This document shows, piece by piece, positions 13,130 to 22,090 of a stretch of DNA of 34,125 bases. A model generated the notes under the pieces. The model did not search any database. It was given only the letters and a program-made list of their open reading frames with translations, and was not told where the DNA came from. Each line of letters starts with the position of its first letter. Within the stretch, counting starts at the first letter, position 1. A program made the translations under genes and the position numbers. Origin of the DNA: Candidatus Gastranaerophilales bacterium (GTDB taxonomy: Bacteria; Cyanobacteriota; Vampirovibrionia; Gastranaerophilales; Gastranaerophilaceae); the NCBI GenBank assembly GCA_944322675.1, contig CALUPO010000017.1:1-34125 (forward strand), written 5' to 3'.

Positions 13130-14269
13130 ATGGAAAAAAGGTTATTAGAAATCAAAGCACGTAAATCACAATTAAGAGGTATTGCAAATGATTTAAGCTC
13201 GGAGCAAATTGATGCGGCATTAGAAGAGCTTAAAGACTTAGACAAGGAAGAAAAAGATCTTGAAAAACGTTCACAAATATGTTCCTTGCTATCAGATGGT
13301 CAGATAAACGGTACAAAATATGAGAAACCGACCGATAAAGTTTTGGAAAATATAACCAAACCGGATTCAAAAGAATATAGAAATGCATATTTAAAAAAAT
13401 TAATGGGTCAAGACTTAAATGAAATTGAAAAAAGAGCAATGACAAGTGCAACAAATTCAGTTGGTGCAGTAATCCCAACTCAAACAATAAACAAAATAAT
13501 TGAAAAGCTAAAACAAGAAAGTGTAATATTGCCACTTGTCACACGTCTTAATATCCCATCAAATGTAATTATCCCGATAGAGGGCACAACAAATGATGTA
13601 GCCTGGGTTTCAGAAGGCGGCACAAATGAAAAGGACGATACAATCGGTAAAATTGAACTCGGTTCAAGACAATTGATTAAAACAATAGAAATAACAGCAC
13701 AAGTTGAAAAGATGAGTATAGATGCATTTGAAGATTTTATAACAGCGGAACTTGTAAAAAAAGCAAAAGCAGCTATAGACAATGCAATTATTAACGGCAC
13801 AGGAACAAACAATACTCCAAATGGAATTTTAAAAGCATTAACAGCTTTAAAAACAGGAGTTTCAACAGGTTATGAATACAACGATATAATGAAAATATTG
13901 GCAAGTGTACCGGCAGGATATAAACAAGGTGCAATTTTTGTTATGAGTACAAAAACATTATATGAACAAATAGCCATAATAAAAGATGATATGGGACATC
14001 CTATATTTAAATTAGAGACAGACGAACGTTTTGAAGGTCGTTTGTGTGGATATCCCATTGTTGTTTATGACAATTTGGCAGATGGAAAAGTGTTATTTGG
14101 CAATTTTGAATATTATTATTTTAACTTTGTTGAACAATTTCAAATCGCAAAAGATACATCTATCGGATTTAAAAGTGGAAAAACTTGTTATCGAGTTTTG
14201 GCATTGGCTGATGGCAGCGTTGCATTGGCAGAAGCATTTGCGGTTATGGAATTGAATCAAACAGAATAA
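13130..14269 (+). CDS. Major capsid protein (HK97 fold)
   Basis: A 379-residue protein. Residues 1-about 75 form a charged coiled-coil delta (scaffold) domain (KARKSQLRGI..., EELKDLDKEEKDLEKR) that the upstream protease should remove. The shell domain follows: VGAVIPTQTINKIIEKLK, EGTTNDVAWVSEGG, the NGTGTNNTPNGIL loop and the GYPIVVYDNLADGKVLFGNF strand region. AGAAAGGA precedes the ATG. A strong terminator follows the gene, which would set capsid expression apart from that of the tail. Confidence 0.95.
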   Translation: MEKRLLEIKARKSQLRGIANDLSSEQIDAALEELKDLDKEEKDLEKRSQICSLLSDGQINGTKYEKPTDKVLENITKPDSKEYRNAYLKKLMGQDLNEIEKRAMTSATNSVGAVIPTQTINKIIEKLKQESVILPLVTRLNIPSNVIIPIEGTTNDVAWVSEGGTNEKDDTIGKIELGSRQLIKTIEITAQVEKMSIDAFEDFITAELVKKAKAAIDNAIINGTGTNNTPNGILKALTALKTGVSTGYEYNDIMKILASVPAGYKQGAIFVMSTKTLYEQIAIIKDDMGHPIFKLETDERFEGRLCGYPIVVYDNLADGKVLFGNFEYYYFNFVEQFQIAKDTSIGFKSGKTCYRVLALADGSVALAEAFAVMELNQTE

Positions 14270-14296
14270 CATACATATCTTGACTCTATACTTAAT

Positions 14297-14335
14297 GGAT
14301 AGGTTAAAAAATACATTTTAACTTATCCTTTTTTT
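14297..14335 (+). terminator. Strong intrinsic terminator after capsid gene
   Basis: A 13-bp stem (14297-14309 with 14316-14328, one G-U pair) with a short A/T loop is followed by seven T. This should end or attenuate the head transcript, so the tail operon needs read-through or a separate promoter, which I could not identify in 14336-14371. Confidence 0.85.
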
Positions 14336-14371
14336 AAATAGGACAATGAATTAAGAAGAAAGAAAAAATAA

Positions 14372-14659
14372 ATGGAATTGACACTGGATAACATTAAATC
14401 ATATTTAAGAATAACGCATAATGTGGATGACTCTTATCTGACAAGCTTAATACAGTTGGCAAAGCATTTTATCAAAGAACAAACAGGAGTTGAATATATA
14501 GAAGGTGATGAAGTTTATTGTCAAGCAATAATGCTTATGGTTGGTTTTTATTATGACAACCGTCAAGCAATAAGTGACAAATCAATGGTTAATGTTCCTT
14601 TTTCGCTGGATTGCATGATAAAACATATTGGCATAAGAGGAGAGTTTAAAGTTGAATAG
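14372..14659 (+). CDS. Head-tail connector (gp6-like)
   Basis: A 95-residue helical protein of the phage connector 1 type: LDNIKSYLRITHNVDDSYL, LIQLAKHFIKEQTG and AIMLMVGFYYDNR follow the family pattern. It extends the portal ring as the first adaptor. It overlaps the next gene by 8 nt. Confidence 0.85.
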   Translation: MELTLDNIKSYLRITHNVDDSYLTSLIQLAKHFIKEQTGVEYIEGDEVYCQAIMLMVGFYYDNRQAISDKSMVNVPFSLDCMIKHIGIRGEFKVE

Positions 14660-14990
14660 AGGTGAATATAGGCATTATATTGAAATATGGGAAAAATCGA
14701 CAATGGAAACCACAAACGAGCTTGGAGAGTGTGATACTGAATATATATATAAAAAAAGTGTATTTGCCAAAATAGAAACAAGAGTCGGGAGCTTGTTGAC
14801 AGGTCGGGCTGCGGATACTATTTTATCAACGGTAACACATAAAATTACTTATCCATACAATGAATATCCACAAATAAAAAGCGATGCAAATATAATAAAA
14901 TATCGAAACAAAATTTTTGATGTCAATTATGCATTAAATGAAAATTTTGAAGATATTGAACAACAAGTGTTTGTGACAGAAAGGTGTTAA
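14652..14990 (+). CDS. Head closure / head-tail joining protein
   Basis: A 112-residue beta-rich protein resembling the Phage_H_T_join family (SPP1 gp16-like): EYRHYIEIWEKS, YIYKKSVFAKIE and the ...FDVNYALNENFE end. It starts at TTG 14652 inside the preceding gene; an AGGAGAG lies about 10 nt upstream and no in-frame ATG is near. It plugs the connector until DNA ejection. Confidence 0.8.
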   Translation: MNRGEYRHYIEIWEKSTMETTNELGECDTEYIYKKSVFAKIETRVGSLLTGRAADTILSTVTHKITYPYNEYPQIKSDANIIKYRNKIFDVNYALNENFEDIEQQVFVTERC

Positions 14991-14993
14991 TTT

Positions 14994-15467
14994 ATGGGTT
15001 TGCAAGAAGATTTGGACTTTTCAATAACATTAAGCGATATGAAATTAAGCGAATTTGCACAAAATATGCTAAGAAAAGCAACGGTGCTTTATCCTGAGCA
15101 TTTGAAAGATTTTATAATAGAAAATGCAAATGAACTCAATTTACGTGCTAAAAACTACGCAAAGCAAGAGTATAAGAAAAAAACAGGGCTTTACTTTAAA
15201 AAATTCAAGGTATCAAAGGCATACGTTGGTGATGGTCGATTTTTTATCAAAGTTTATAACAGCTCACCTCATGCACATCTGTTGGAAAAGGGACACAGAA
15301 AAGTGCCTCGTGGCAAAAAAGGCAAAAGCAACAAAGGCAGTAATGAAATTGGTTTTAAACGTGGCAGATACCCGCTTGCAAGAGGAACAAGAAATTTTAG
15401 ACCCATATATTATAAAAAAATAGAAAAATTTATAGATGAATATTTTATTAAAGGGATAATAAAATGA
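14994..15467 (+). CDS. HK97 gp10-like tail completion protein
   Basis: A 157-residue protein. ENANELNLRAKNYAKQEYKK and the SSPHAHLLEKGHRKVPRGKK segment (about 90-108), followed by a basic loop, are typical of the HK97 gp10 family of tail-completion proteins. It begins 3 nt after the joining protein gene, and its end overlaps the next start by 4 nt. Confidence 0.85.
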   Translation: MGLQEDLDFSITLSDMKLSEFAQNMLRKATVLYPEHLKDFIIENANELNLRAKNYAKQEYKKKTGLYFKKFKVSKAYVGDGRFFIKVYNSSPHAHLLEKGHRKVPRGKKGKSNKGSNEIGFKRGRYPLARGTRNFRPIYYKKIEKFIDEYFIKGIIK

Positions 15468-15997
15468 TAACAGCGGCGAATATTTATAAAGCCATAAAAA
15501 TAAGACTTGAGCGTTTTTTTAGTGATATAAAATTGCAAATAAAAGATATAAAAACCATAAACCCGCCTTGTGTTTATATAGAACTTGCAAACAGCAGCAG
15601 AAAAGAAATAGCAAACGAAACATTTGAAGCAGATTATGGTTTTAATATTGTTTATTTTTCAAAAGATGAAACATTAAAAGACTTAATCCAAAAGCAAAAC
15701 ATAATAAATAAGACTTTTAAAAACCCATTAAAAGTAGTTTATTATTCAAGCTTTAATGAAGAATTAAGCACTTTTGTTAAACACCTTGACATAACGAGTT
15801 TGAGTTTTGAAATGGATGAAATAAATTATATTTTAACCTGTAGTTTAAAATTCAACTTTATAGAGCCTCAAGAAATTTATACAAACAATGAAAAATTAGA
15901 AGAAAACAATAACCCATACGAAGATGAAGCTTTATTAAATAAAGATAATATGACACAAATAGAAAGTTATAAATATTCTCCATTGTATAGACACTGA
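15464..15997 (+). CDS. Tail terminator-like protein (DUF6838-type)
   Basis: A 177-residue protein. MITAANIYKAIKIRLERFF, then PPCVYIELANSSRKEI and YGFNIVYFSKD fit the DUF6838/tail-terminator group found before the sheath gene in PBSX-like clusters. The last 30 residues are polar and look extended. It would cap the finished tail. It is followed by a 314-nt gap full of repeats. Confidence 0.75.
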   Translation: MITAANIYKAIKIRLERFFSDIKLQIKDIKTINPPCVYIELANSSRKEIANETFEADYGFNIVYFSKDETLKDLIQKQNIINKTFKNPLKVVYYSSFNEELSTFVKHLDITSLSFEMDEINYILTCSLKFNFIEPQEIYTNNEKLEENNNPYEDEALLNKDNMTQIESYKYSPLYRH

Positions 15998-16311
15998 AAC
16001 ACACAAAAAAACACCTAGTTTCGCCCCAACAAACGGTAAAAACTAATAAAAATAAGCAGTTTTAAAAGGGGTCGCAAGGGTCAAATTTTTGGTAGGGCGG
16101 AGTCGAGCGTATGCGAACGAGCCCGTAACAAAAAGCAATCCGCTGGAGTGTAGGTCTGAAAGACCGAAACGGAATGCAAGGATTGCACTAAGCCAAATAA
16201 TTTGATACAAACGAACTGCAACCATACCTAGTTTCGCCCCAACAAACGGTAAGAAAAATAAAAAAATAAGAAAATATTAATCTAATAAAAAACAGAAAGG
16301 AGAAACCAAAA
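15998..16311. repeat. Inserted element between identical 27-bp direct repeats
   Basis: Two perfect 27-bp copies (16013-16039 and 16226-16252; core ACCTAGTTTCGCCCCAAC) flank about 186 nt of GC-rich sequence without an ORF. The insert has the shared block AGCAGTTTTAAAAGGGGT, a hairpin GGTCT-GAA-AGACC (16160-16172) and an outer stem GCAATCC/GGATTGC (16135-16141 with 16179-16185). The arrangement suggests an inserted or recombined repeat element upstream of the sheath gene. Confidence 0.8.
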
Positions 16312-17373
16312 ATGACAACAATAGAATTAAACGATTTAAAAACTGATATAATTGTAATTTTCAAACAAATAGTAGCAAATAAGATAACCGCAGGTGACAA
16401 AGGTCGTGCATTATTTTTATACAAAAATGAAAATTTAGAAACAAATCATCAAATAACGACTTATAAATCGGCGATACTAAGTTTGGAAGATGAAAAATTA
16501 GAAGGTTATATAAAGCAATTATTCAAGGGCGGATGCAAGAAGGTCATAGCTTGTGAATATAAAACAGAATTGGCAGATATTAAAGCATCAATAGATGAGA
16601 TTTTGCCCGAATTTGATTGGATAATGTCAACGGATGCTGATATACAGACAGACATAAAGACTTATGCCATTGAAAATAACAAATTTGCAATGGTATATAA
16701 TATAAAAGCAGACTCAATAAAGATATGTTCAATTTCAAACCCAAAAGCGACAATAAAAAATGATGATGGTTCGACAAAAGATATAACAGGATTGGAGTTA
16801 ATCCCAATAGTAGGTGGTGTAGCTTGTGGATGTCCGTATAATATGTCAATTTCATACAAGGTTTTTGATGAGCTTTCGACGGTTCAACAACCGGATGAAT
16901 ATAACTATGGTCAGTTGACTTTATATCCGGAAGAAGAAGGCATACGATTGGCGAATGCTTGCAACACGTTGCAAACATTAAACAGTAATTATACTGAAGA
17001 TATGAAATCATTGGCAATAGCGGAAGGTATGGCAAGAGTTGAAACTGATATTGTAAAAGCTTTCAGAACAGGCTACAAAGGCAAATATAAAAACAGTTAT
17101 GACAATCAATGTTTGTTTTATGCAGCAATAAAACATGGATATTTTAAGGAACTGGAAGCACTTGGTATACTAGACCCAAATTACAACAATAATGTTTATA
17201 CAGACATAGAAGCACAAAGGAACGCTTGGCTTGCAGCAGGCAAGGCAGAAGCAGAAGACTGGACAGATGAAGAGGTTTGTAAATATACATATAAAAATAT
17301 GCTTTATGTAACAATGGATGTAAAATTTTTAGATGCCATTGAAGGTATGAAAATGACAGTTGAAATGTTTTAA
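16312..17373 (+). CDS. Tail sheath protein
   Basis: A 353-residue protein of the Phage_sheath_1 type (XkdK-like, short form). The ends carry the family signals: KITAGDKGRALFLYKNE near the N-terminus, and GYKGKYKNSYDNQCLFYAAI with RNAWLAAGKAEAEDWTDEE near the C-terminus. It surrounds the tail tube and contracts on infection, so the phage is a myovirus. AGAAAGGAG precedes the ATG. Confidence 0.92.
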   Translation: MTTIELNDLKTDIIVIFKQIVANKITAGDKGRALFLYKNENLETNHQITTYKSAILSLEDEKLEGYIKQLFKGGCKKVIACEYKTELADIKASIDEILPEFDWIMSTDADIQTDIKTYAIENNKFAMVYNIKADSIKICSISNPKATIKNDDGSTKDITGLELIPIVGGVACGCPYNMSISYKVFDELSTVQQPDEYNYGQLTLYPEEEGIRLANACNTLQTLNSNYTEDMKSLAIAEGMARVETDIVKAFRTGYKGKYKNSYDNQCLFYAAIKHGYFKELEALGILDPNYNNNVYTDIEAQRNAWLAAGKAEAEDWTDEEVCKYTYKNMLYVTMDVKFLDAIEGMKMTVEMF

Positions 17374-17417
17374 AGGTTAGAAATAAGTTTTATAAAAAAA
17401 AGGAAGGAATATAAAAA

Positions 17418-17834
17418 ATGAAAACAAAGATAACAAATGTATGGACCGGTTCAAGTGGTGAATTGTGGTTGAACAATACAGAGCGATTATTAAGGGTGCA
17501 AAAATTCAGCTTCAAGCAAACAAACAAATATGAACAAATAGACGACACAGACAATTTCTCAACTCAAGAGAGACTTGTAGGAGTGGAATTGTCAGGAGAA
17601 ATAACCAAATTTAAAGTTGATTTTGGCATAAATGACATATTTGAAAAGAACAAAAATAAACAACAAGTTGACTTAACTTTAACAGGTAAAATAGAAAACC
17701 CTGACACCGGAGAAACAAAACGCATATCAATAACAGGTGTAACCTTACAGGATTTTGAACTATTTGGTTTTGAAAAGGGAAAAGTCAACCAGGACACAAT
17801 TACATTTAATGCAACTGATTATAGTTACTTGTAA
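17418..17834 (+). CDS. Tail tube protein (XkdM-like)
   Basis: A 138-residue beta-rich protein matching the XkdM/DUF2001 tube family: WTGSSGELWLNNTERLLRVQ, ERLVGVELSGEITKFKVDFG and RISITGVTLQDFELFGFEKG. It polymerises into the inner tube under the sheath. AAAGGAAGG lies upstream, and it follows the sheath gene by 44 nt. Confidence 0.92.
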   Translation: MKTKITNVWTGSSGELWLNNTERLLRVQKFSFKQTNKYEQIDDTDNFSTQERLVGVELSGEITKFKVDFGINDIFEKNKNKQQVDLTLTGKIENPDTGETKRISITGVTLQDFELFGFEKGKVNQDTITFNATDYSYL

Positions 17835-18290
17835 ATACACAAAAAACCACACCTAATGGCATCCCAACAAGTGCAAATAAATATATTATTTTGCTTTTTA
17901 ATCCAATGAATTTAATGAACAGTTCCCTAGGGTTGCAAAAGTATGAAAATAAAAGGCTAGGAATGAATGCAATAATGGCAACCCATATGCAGCTGCGAAC
18001 AATTATCACTTGACGAAACATTGATAAGCAGCCGTCTGTTTGAGTACGAAGTACGAGTTAAGGCTGCATAGGTTGAGTCTAGTGAGAATGTGAGCAGCAA
18101 ATCGGGTTGCGGTTTTGTGCAACTTTGTCCACACAAAGTTGCCCTGTCCGGAGGACTTAAATATATAATTTTAACGGTATAAAAATATATTTATGTTTAT
18201 TGTGGGGAATAACTGCTTTAAAAAAAAATACAAAAAACACACCTAATGTCGCCCCAACCAACGATAAAATTTAATATTACAAACAAAAGA
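17835..18290. repeat. GC-rich repeat element between degenerate TTTCGCCCC-type repeats
   Basis: A gap of about 450 nt bordered by a degenerate copy (17850-17876) and a better copy (18241-18267) of the dispersed late-operon repeat. Inside are a perfect 10-bp hairpin (18119-18128 with 18133-18142, loop CCAC), a GTAC-GAA-GTAC hairpin (18042-18052) and GTCC-GGA-GGAC (18146-18156). About 22 of 24 bases around ACAAAG-TGCCC-GTCCGGAGGAC match the host-flank repeats at 33844-33867 (opposite strand). Confidence 0.7.
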
Positions 18291-18314
18291 AAGGACAAAA
18301 GAAAGGACAAAAAA

Positions 18315-18829
18315 ATGGAAAATAAAGAAATATTGACAGCAGAAGCATTACTAAAAAAGAAAGATATAATAAGCGGTATTAATAACACAGAATATTATAG
18401 CAATTTTTTAAACGGAGTTATAAAAATAGACCGCTTGCCCTCTGAACAAGTGTGTGAAATAATGCAGAATGAAGATAAAACATACTTTGAGCGTCAATGC
18501 GAACTTATTTATATGTCTTGTCCTTGTTTTCGGGATGAAAACTTGATAAAAGGGTATGATGCCACAATGCCTTATAATGTTGTTGATGAGATTTTTAAAT
18601 CACATTTAAATGAGCTTGCTGAACTTTGTGAAATAGTGTTGGGGTTATATGGATTTTCGAATGCAGGTGAAGAAATAAAAAAGCAATAGAAAATGATGAT
18701 GATTTTGCACTTATTCATCATTATTTGCAACGTGGGCACAATTTGAAAGATTTGCTCAATCTTGATTATTACGAAAAAGAAATTTATAAAGCAAGTGCAA
18801 TTGTTGAGCTTAAGCGAAAGGAACTATAA
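18315..18829 (+). CDS. Tail assembly chaperone, short and -1 frameshifted long forms
   Basis: Zero frame: ATG 18315 (AGAAAGGA upstream) to TAG 18689, 124 residues, like XkdN-type chaperones placed between tube and tape measure. Just before the stop lies A AAA AAG (18677-18683), the dnaX-type slippery heptamer. An 8-bp stem (AATGATGA 18692-18699 / TCATCATT 18715-18722) follows 8 nt later. Slipping -1 continues 49 more codons (AIENDDDFALIHHYLQRGHN...) to TAA 18827-18829, right before the tape measure start. This is the gpG/gpGT arrangement: the long form binds the tape measure protein while the short form stays in excess. Confidence 0.82.
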
Positions 18830-18831
18830 AA

Positions 18832-20400
18832 ATGGCAGATGACGCAAAAAAATCAATAGAAGTGACATTCAAAATAATGAATAAAAACTTTGGAGCAATA
18901 ACAAAACTTGCCCAAGCTTTTGGTGTGGCAGAAAAAGAAGCTATAAAGATGCAGAAGGGGTTCAACACAGCTTTTAAAGACTTAAAAAAAGAATTTAAAT
19001 CAACCCAACAAGCAGTAAAAGGCTTTATAACCCCTATTGCAGCAGCATCGACTGCAGCTACAGCAAGTTTTGTTGCTTGCGTCAACAAAACTCGAGAATA
19101 TGCCGACCGAGTTGATGATTTTGGAAAAAAAATGGGATTATCTAAAAAAGGATTCCAAGAATGGGATTATATAATAAAACAAAATGGTGGGAATATAGAA
19201 AGTTTGCAAATGGGAATGAAAACCCTTGTAAATCAAACGGCAGGTGTTTTAACAGGAAACAAAAATGCTATAAAAAATTTCAATCAATTAGGAATATCGA
19301 TAAAAGGGTCAAATGGACAATTAAAAAACCAAGAAACATTATTCAAAGAAGTCACCGCAAAACTTCAAAAAATGCCAGACGGTATTAAAAAAGCAAAACT
19401 AGTCAATGATATGTTTGGTCGTTCAGGAAGTGAATTTATGCCATTGTTTAAAGAAAGTGCACAAAGCATTGAATCCTTGTATAAAGAAATGGATAAATTA
19501 GGGATTATAATGACAGATGACCAAATAGATGCCGCGAATACTTGTTCGGATAACATTTACGCACTACAACGTGGTTTTGGTGCTTTGGGACAACAAGTTG
19601 GAAATATTTTTATTCCAAAACTTAACCAATTTATGCAAATTGTTATAAATAAAATGCCTCAGATAAGAGCAAAAGTAATTCCTACAATAGAACAAATAAG
19701 CCAAAATGCAATACCTGTGTTCAAAAGAATTGGTAATACTTTATTATGGTGCATAGAACATATAGAGGAAATAACTCGAGCTATAAAAATTTTTGGTGTG
19801 ACATTTTTAGCGATAAAGGGTATTCAAGCTGCGACAGCAACAATAAAAACAGTCAGCTACTCTTGGCAATTAATGTCTCAATTTGTGAATTTATGTACTC
19901 AAGCATATAAAGCGAATGTCCTTTGGTCTGGTTTGGCCACAGTTGGCACAAAAGCACTTGGTGTTGCCTTAAGAAATTTGGGCTTCATAGCTATTATAAC
20001 CGCAGCTATAACTGCAATAGCTGCACTTGAGAAAAGGTTTCATCTTCTAGAAAAGACAGCAAAAGCAACCTGGAAAACACTTAAAAAAGGAAAAGACTTT
20101 TTTACAAATAAAAATAAAGATGAAAAAGCCGTGTCAACTGCAACCAGCATACCTAAACATGCAACGGGCACAACTTTTGCTCCGGGCGGATTATCACTTG
20201 TGGGTGAAAATGGTCCCGAACTTGTCAATTTAAGACGTGGTTCGACTGTCATTAACAACAAAGAAACACAAAAAATTATAGGCTCAAAAGACATAACAAT
20301 AAATATAAATGTTGCAGGCAACATGATTGGCAACGGTGAGTTTATAAACCAAATCAAGCAAGTCCTGGGCAAGGAGCTAAAAACAGCATTGGCGGTATAA
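18832..20400 (+). CDS. Tail tape measure protein
   Basis: A 522-residue protein, short for this family, implying a fairly short tail. It has a helical N-terminus (about 15-60), alanine-rich hydrophobic segments (about 63-82, 320-335 and 378-395), long amphipathic helices, and the common C-terminal motif GGLSLVGENGPELVNLRRGS (about 454-473). It sets tail length and is bound by the frameshifted chaperone made just upstream. AAAGGA lies before the ATG. Confidence 0.93.
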   Translation: MADDAKKSIEVTFKIMNKNFGAITKLAQAFGVAEKEAIKMQKGFNTAFKDLKKEFKSTQQAVKGFITPIAAASTAATASFVACVNKTREYADRVDDFGKKMGLSKKGFQEWDYIIKQNGGNIESLQMGMKTLVNQTAGVLTGNKNAIKNFNQLGISIKGSNGQLKNQETLFKEVTAKLQKMPDGIKKAKLVNDMFGRSGSEFMPLFKESAQSIESLYKEMDKLGIIMTDDQIDAANTCSDNIYALQRGFGALGQQVGNIFIPKLNQFMQIVINKMPQIRAKVIPTIEQISQNAIPVFKRIGNTLLWCIEHIEEITRAIKIFGVTFLAIKGIQAATATIKTVSYSWQLMSQFVNLCTQAYKANVLWSGLATVGTKALGVALRNLGFIAIITAAITAIAALEKRFHLLEKTAKATWKTLKKGKDFFTNKNKDEKAVSTATSIPKHATGTTFAPGGLSLVGENGPELVNLRRGSTVINNKETQKIIGSKDITININVAGNMIGNGEFINQIKQVLGKELKTALAV

Positions 20401-20427
20401 AGTTAGTTTCGCCCCAACAAATAATAA
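20401..20427 (+). repeat. Late-operon repeat copy (tape measure/baseplate junction)
   Basis: AGTTAGTTTCGCCCCAACAA matches the perfect repeats at 16013 and 16226 through the TTAGTTTCGCCCCAACAA part. It sits directly after the tape measure stop codon and 22 nt before the next ATG, without any inserted element. Confidence 0.8.
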
Positions 20428-20448
20428 AAAAACAAATAGGACATAAAA

Positions 20449-21105
20449 ATGGATATAATATTTGTAAGAGAAAAACAAACAGGACAAAATATTTTAAGTC
20501 AAATAAACAATAATATTATTGACAGAATACAAAAAGCATTCAATGTGACAGACAACGAAACAGAAAGCCTTTTTTTACCAATTGTTCCCAAAGACATTCC
20601 ATTTGCAAAAACAAGCGACACAAGTGGCTATAAAGGCATAAATGAAGCGTTTAACTTGCCTTCGTATCAAAACCTTGAGCAATTTTCTTGGAGTGGTATT
20701 TTTCCTGTATATAAAAACTACAAATCTATACGTATTTTAAGCAATGCCAATGGATACGATTATGTCGAATTTTTGGACGAACGACAAAAAAACAGGCTGC
20801 CTTTAAGACTTATTGCGTTTGACTATAACAAACTAAACGAAACCGCAACAAACATATACCAATCAAACGACTTAAGCTTGAATAATATAACGACATCAGC
20901 AATAAATATTTTGTTTGACGATTTTGTGCTTGTAAGTGAATTTAGATATAGCATAGATACCGCAAAAGATATTATGTACAGCTTGACACTAGACCGCTTT
21001 AACGCAAACATTGTTGATTATTCTATAAACTTGACACAAACATCAATAAACACAGCAAAAAATATAACAACAAGATACGCTTTAAAAACTTTAGGATTAA
21101 TATAA
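20449..21105 (+). CDS. Tail hub/XkdP-position protein
   Basis: A 218-residue protein located where PBSX-like clusters have the XkdP-type tail protein. SWSGIFPVYKNYKSIRILSN and DYVEFLDERQKNRLPLRLIAFD fit the N-terminal domain of such proteins, which bind the tube end. No LysM domain is seen, unlike in longer relatives. It ends 7 nt before the hub gene. Confidence 0.7.
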   Translation: MDIIFVREKQTGQNILSQINNNIIDRIQKAFNVTDNETESLFLPIVPKDIPFAKTSDTSGYKGINEAFNLPSYQNLEQFSWSGIFPVYKNYKSIRILSNANGYDYVEFLDERQKNRLPLRLIAFDYNKLNETATNIYQSNDLSLNNITTSAINILFDDFVLVSEFRYSIDTAKDIMYSLTLDRFNANIVDYSINLTQTSINTAKNITTRYALKTLGLI

Positions 21106-21112
21106 AACAGTT

Positions 21113-22090
21113 ATGATATATGATTTTTATATAAATAACAAACAAATTAATGACATTTTGACTATTAATTATAATAAAAGTCTTGATGATGTCGCAAGTT
21201 CTTTTAATTTTAATTCATTAAGCGATTTTGGTATAACATCAAATGAAAACAATAAAACATCTTTAAATTCATTCAAAATATGTGAGAAAGGCAAAAAGCA
21301 ACCGTTTTATTTTGGACATATAACAGATTGCGAACATACAACCGACAAATATATATATAATTATTCCGGTTTTGACGTAGGTTTTTACTTAAATAAAAAT
21401 GAAATTGTGAAGCAATTCAGGAAAGCAAATATTGGTGAAGCAATAAAATCAATGTGTCGTGATCATCAAATAGATATAAACTTAACTGCAAAGTTCAAAA
21501 ATTCAGTATCTAAAATATATAAAGATGAAGTTTTTGCAGATGTGCTAAAAGAACTCATTGAATTTGAAAAATTGCAAGGTGGATTGAATAATTTATATAT
21601 TGACTGCAAATCAGGCAAGCTTAACATTTTAGAATACAAACTTGAAGAAAATTTAAGTGCAACTATAAGCAATGGAATATTAATTGACTCACACAAAACA
21701 ATTAACAATATAAATATCAAACATTCCATTCAAGAATTGAAAAACAAAATTATCATAGTTGACAATAATGAACAAAGTATAAAAACTATTTCCAAACAAA
21801 ACGACAACAGTATATCCACCTATGGGCTTTTGGCAAGTGTTGAAAGCGTGGATACCAAAAAAACAAACAATTTAAATTTGCTTGCACAAGAAAAGCTAGA
21901 AGAGCTGAACCGCCCACAAGAAGATATAAACTTGACATTATTGGGTGATTATCGAGTGGGGAAAGGGAAGATAATCAACCTAAATATTGAAGAATACAAA
22001 CTTGAGGGTTTATATTTGATAAAATCCGCAAATCATAAAATTGATAAAGAAAAAGATGAGATTGATATATCAATAGAAAGATTTACTTAA
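21113..22090 (+). CDS. Baseplate hub protein (XkdQ-like)
   Basis: A 325-residue protein, the usual XkdQ length. FDVGFYLNKNEIVKQFRKAN followed by IGEAIKSMCRDHQIDI, and the C-terminal NLTLLGDYRVGKGKIINLNI block, correspond to the gpD/gp27-like hub fold. It links tube and spike. The start has no strong ribosome site and probably relies on coupling to the preceding stop. The 3' end overlaps by 8 nt the end of the opposite-strand gene 22083-22397. Confidence 0.82.
   Translation: MIYDFYINNKQINDILTINYNKSLDDVASSFNFNSLSDFGITSNENNKTSLNSFKICEKGKKQPFYFGHITDCEHTTDKYIYNYSGFDVGFYLNKNEIVKQFRKANIGEAIKSMCRDHQIDINLTAKFKNSVSKIYKDEVFADVLKELIEFEKLQGGLNNLYIDCKSGKLNILEYKLEENLSATISNGILIDSHKTINNINIKHSIQELKNKIIIVDNNEQSIKTISKQNDNSISTYGLLASVESVDTKKTNNLNLLAQEKLEELNRPQEDINLTLLGDYRVGKGKIINLNIEEYKLEGLYLIKSANHKIDKEKDEIDISIERFT

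Noticed and set aside
16580-17035. Minus-strand 151-codon ORF opposite the sheath gene
   Set aside because: A shadow of the sheath coding strand; no promoter or ribosome site, and the sheath match is firm.
19161-19388. Forward ORF in another frame inside the tape measure gene
   Set aside because: Entirely within a well-supported gene, without a ribosome site or sensible composition.
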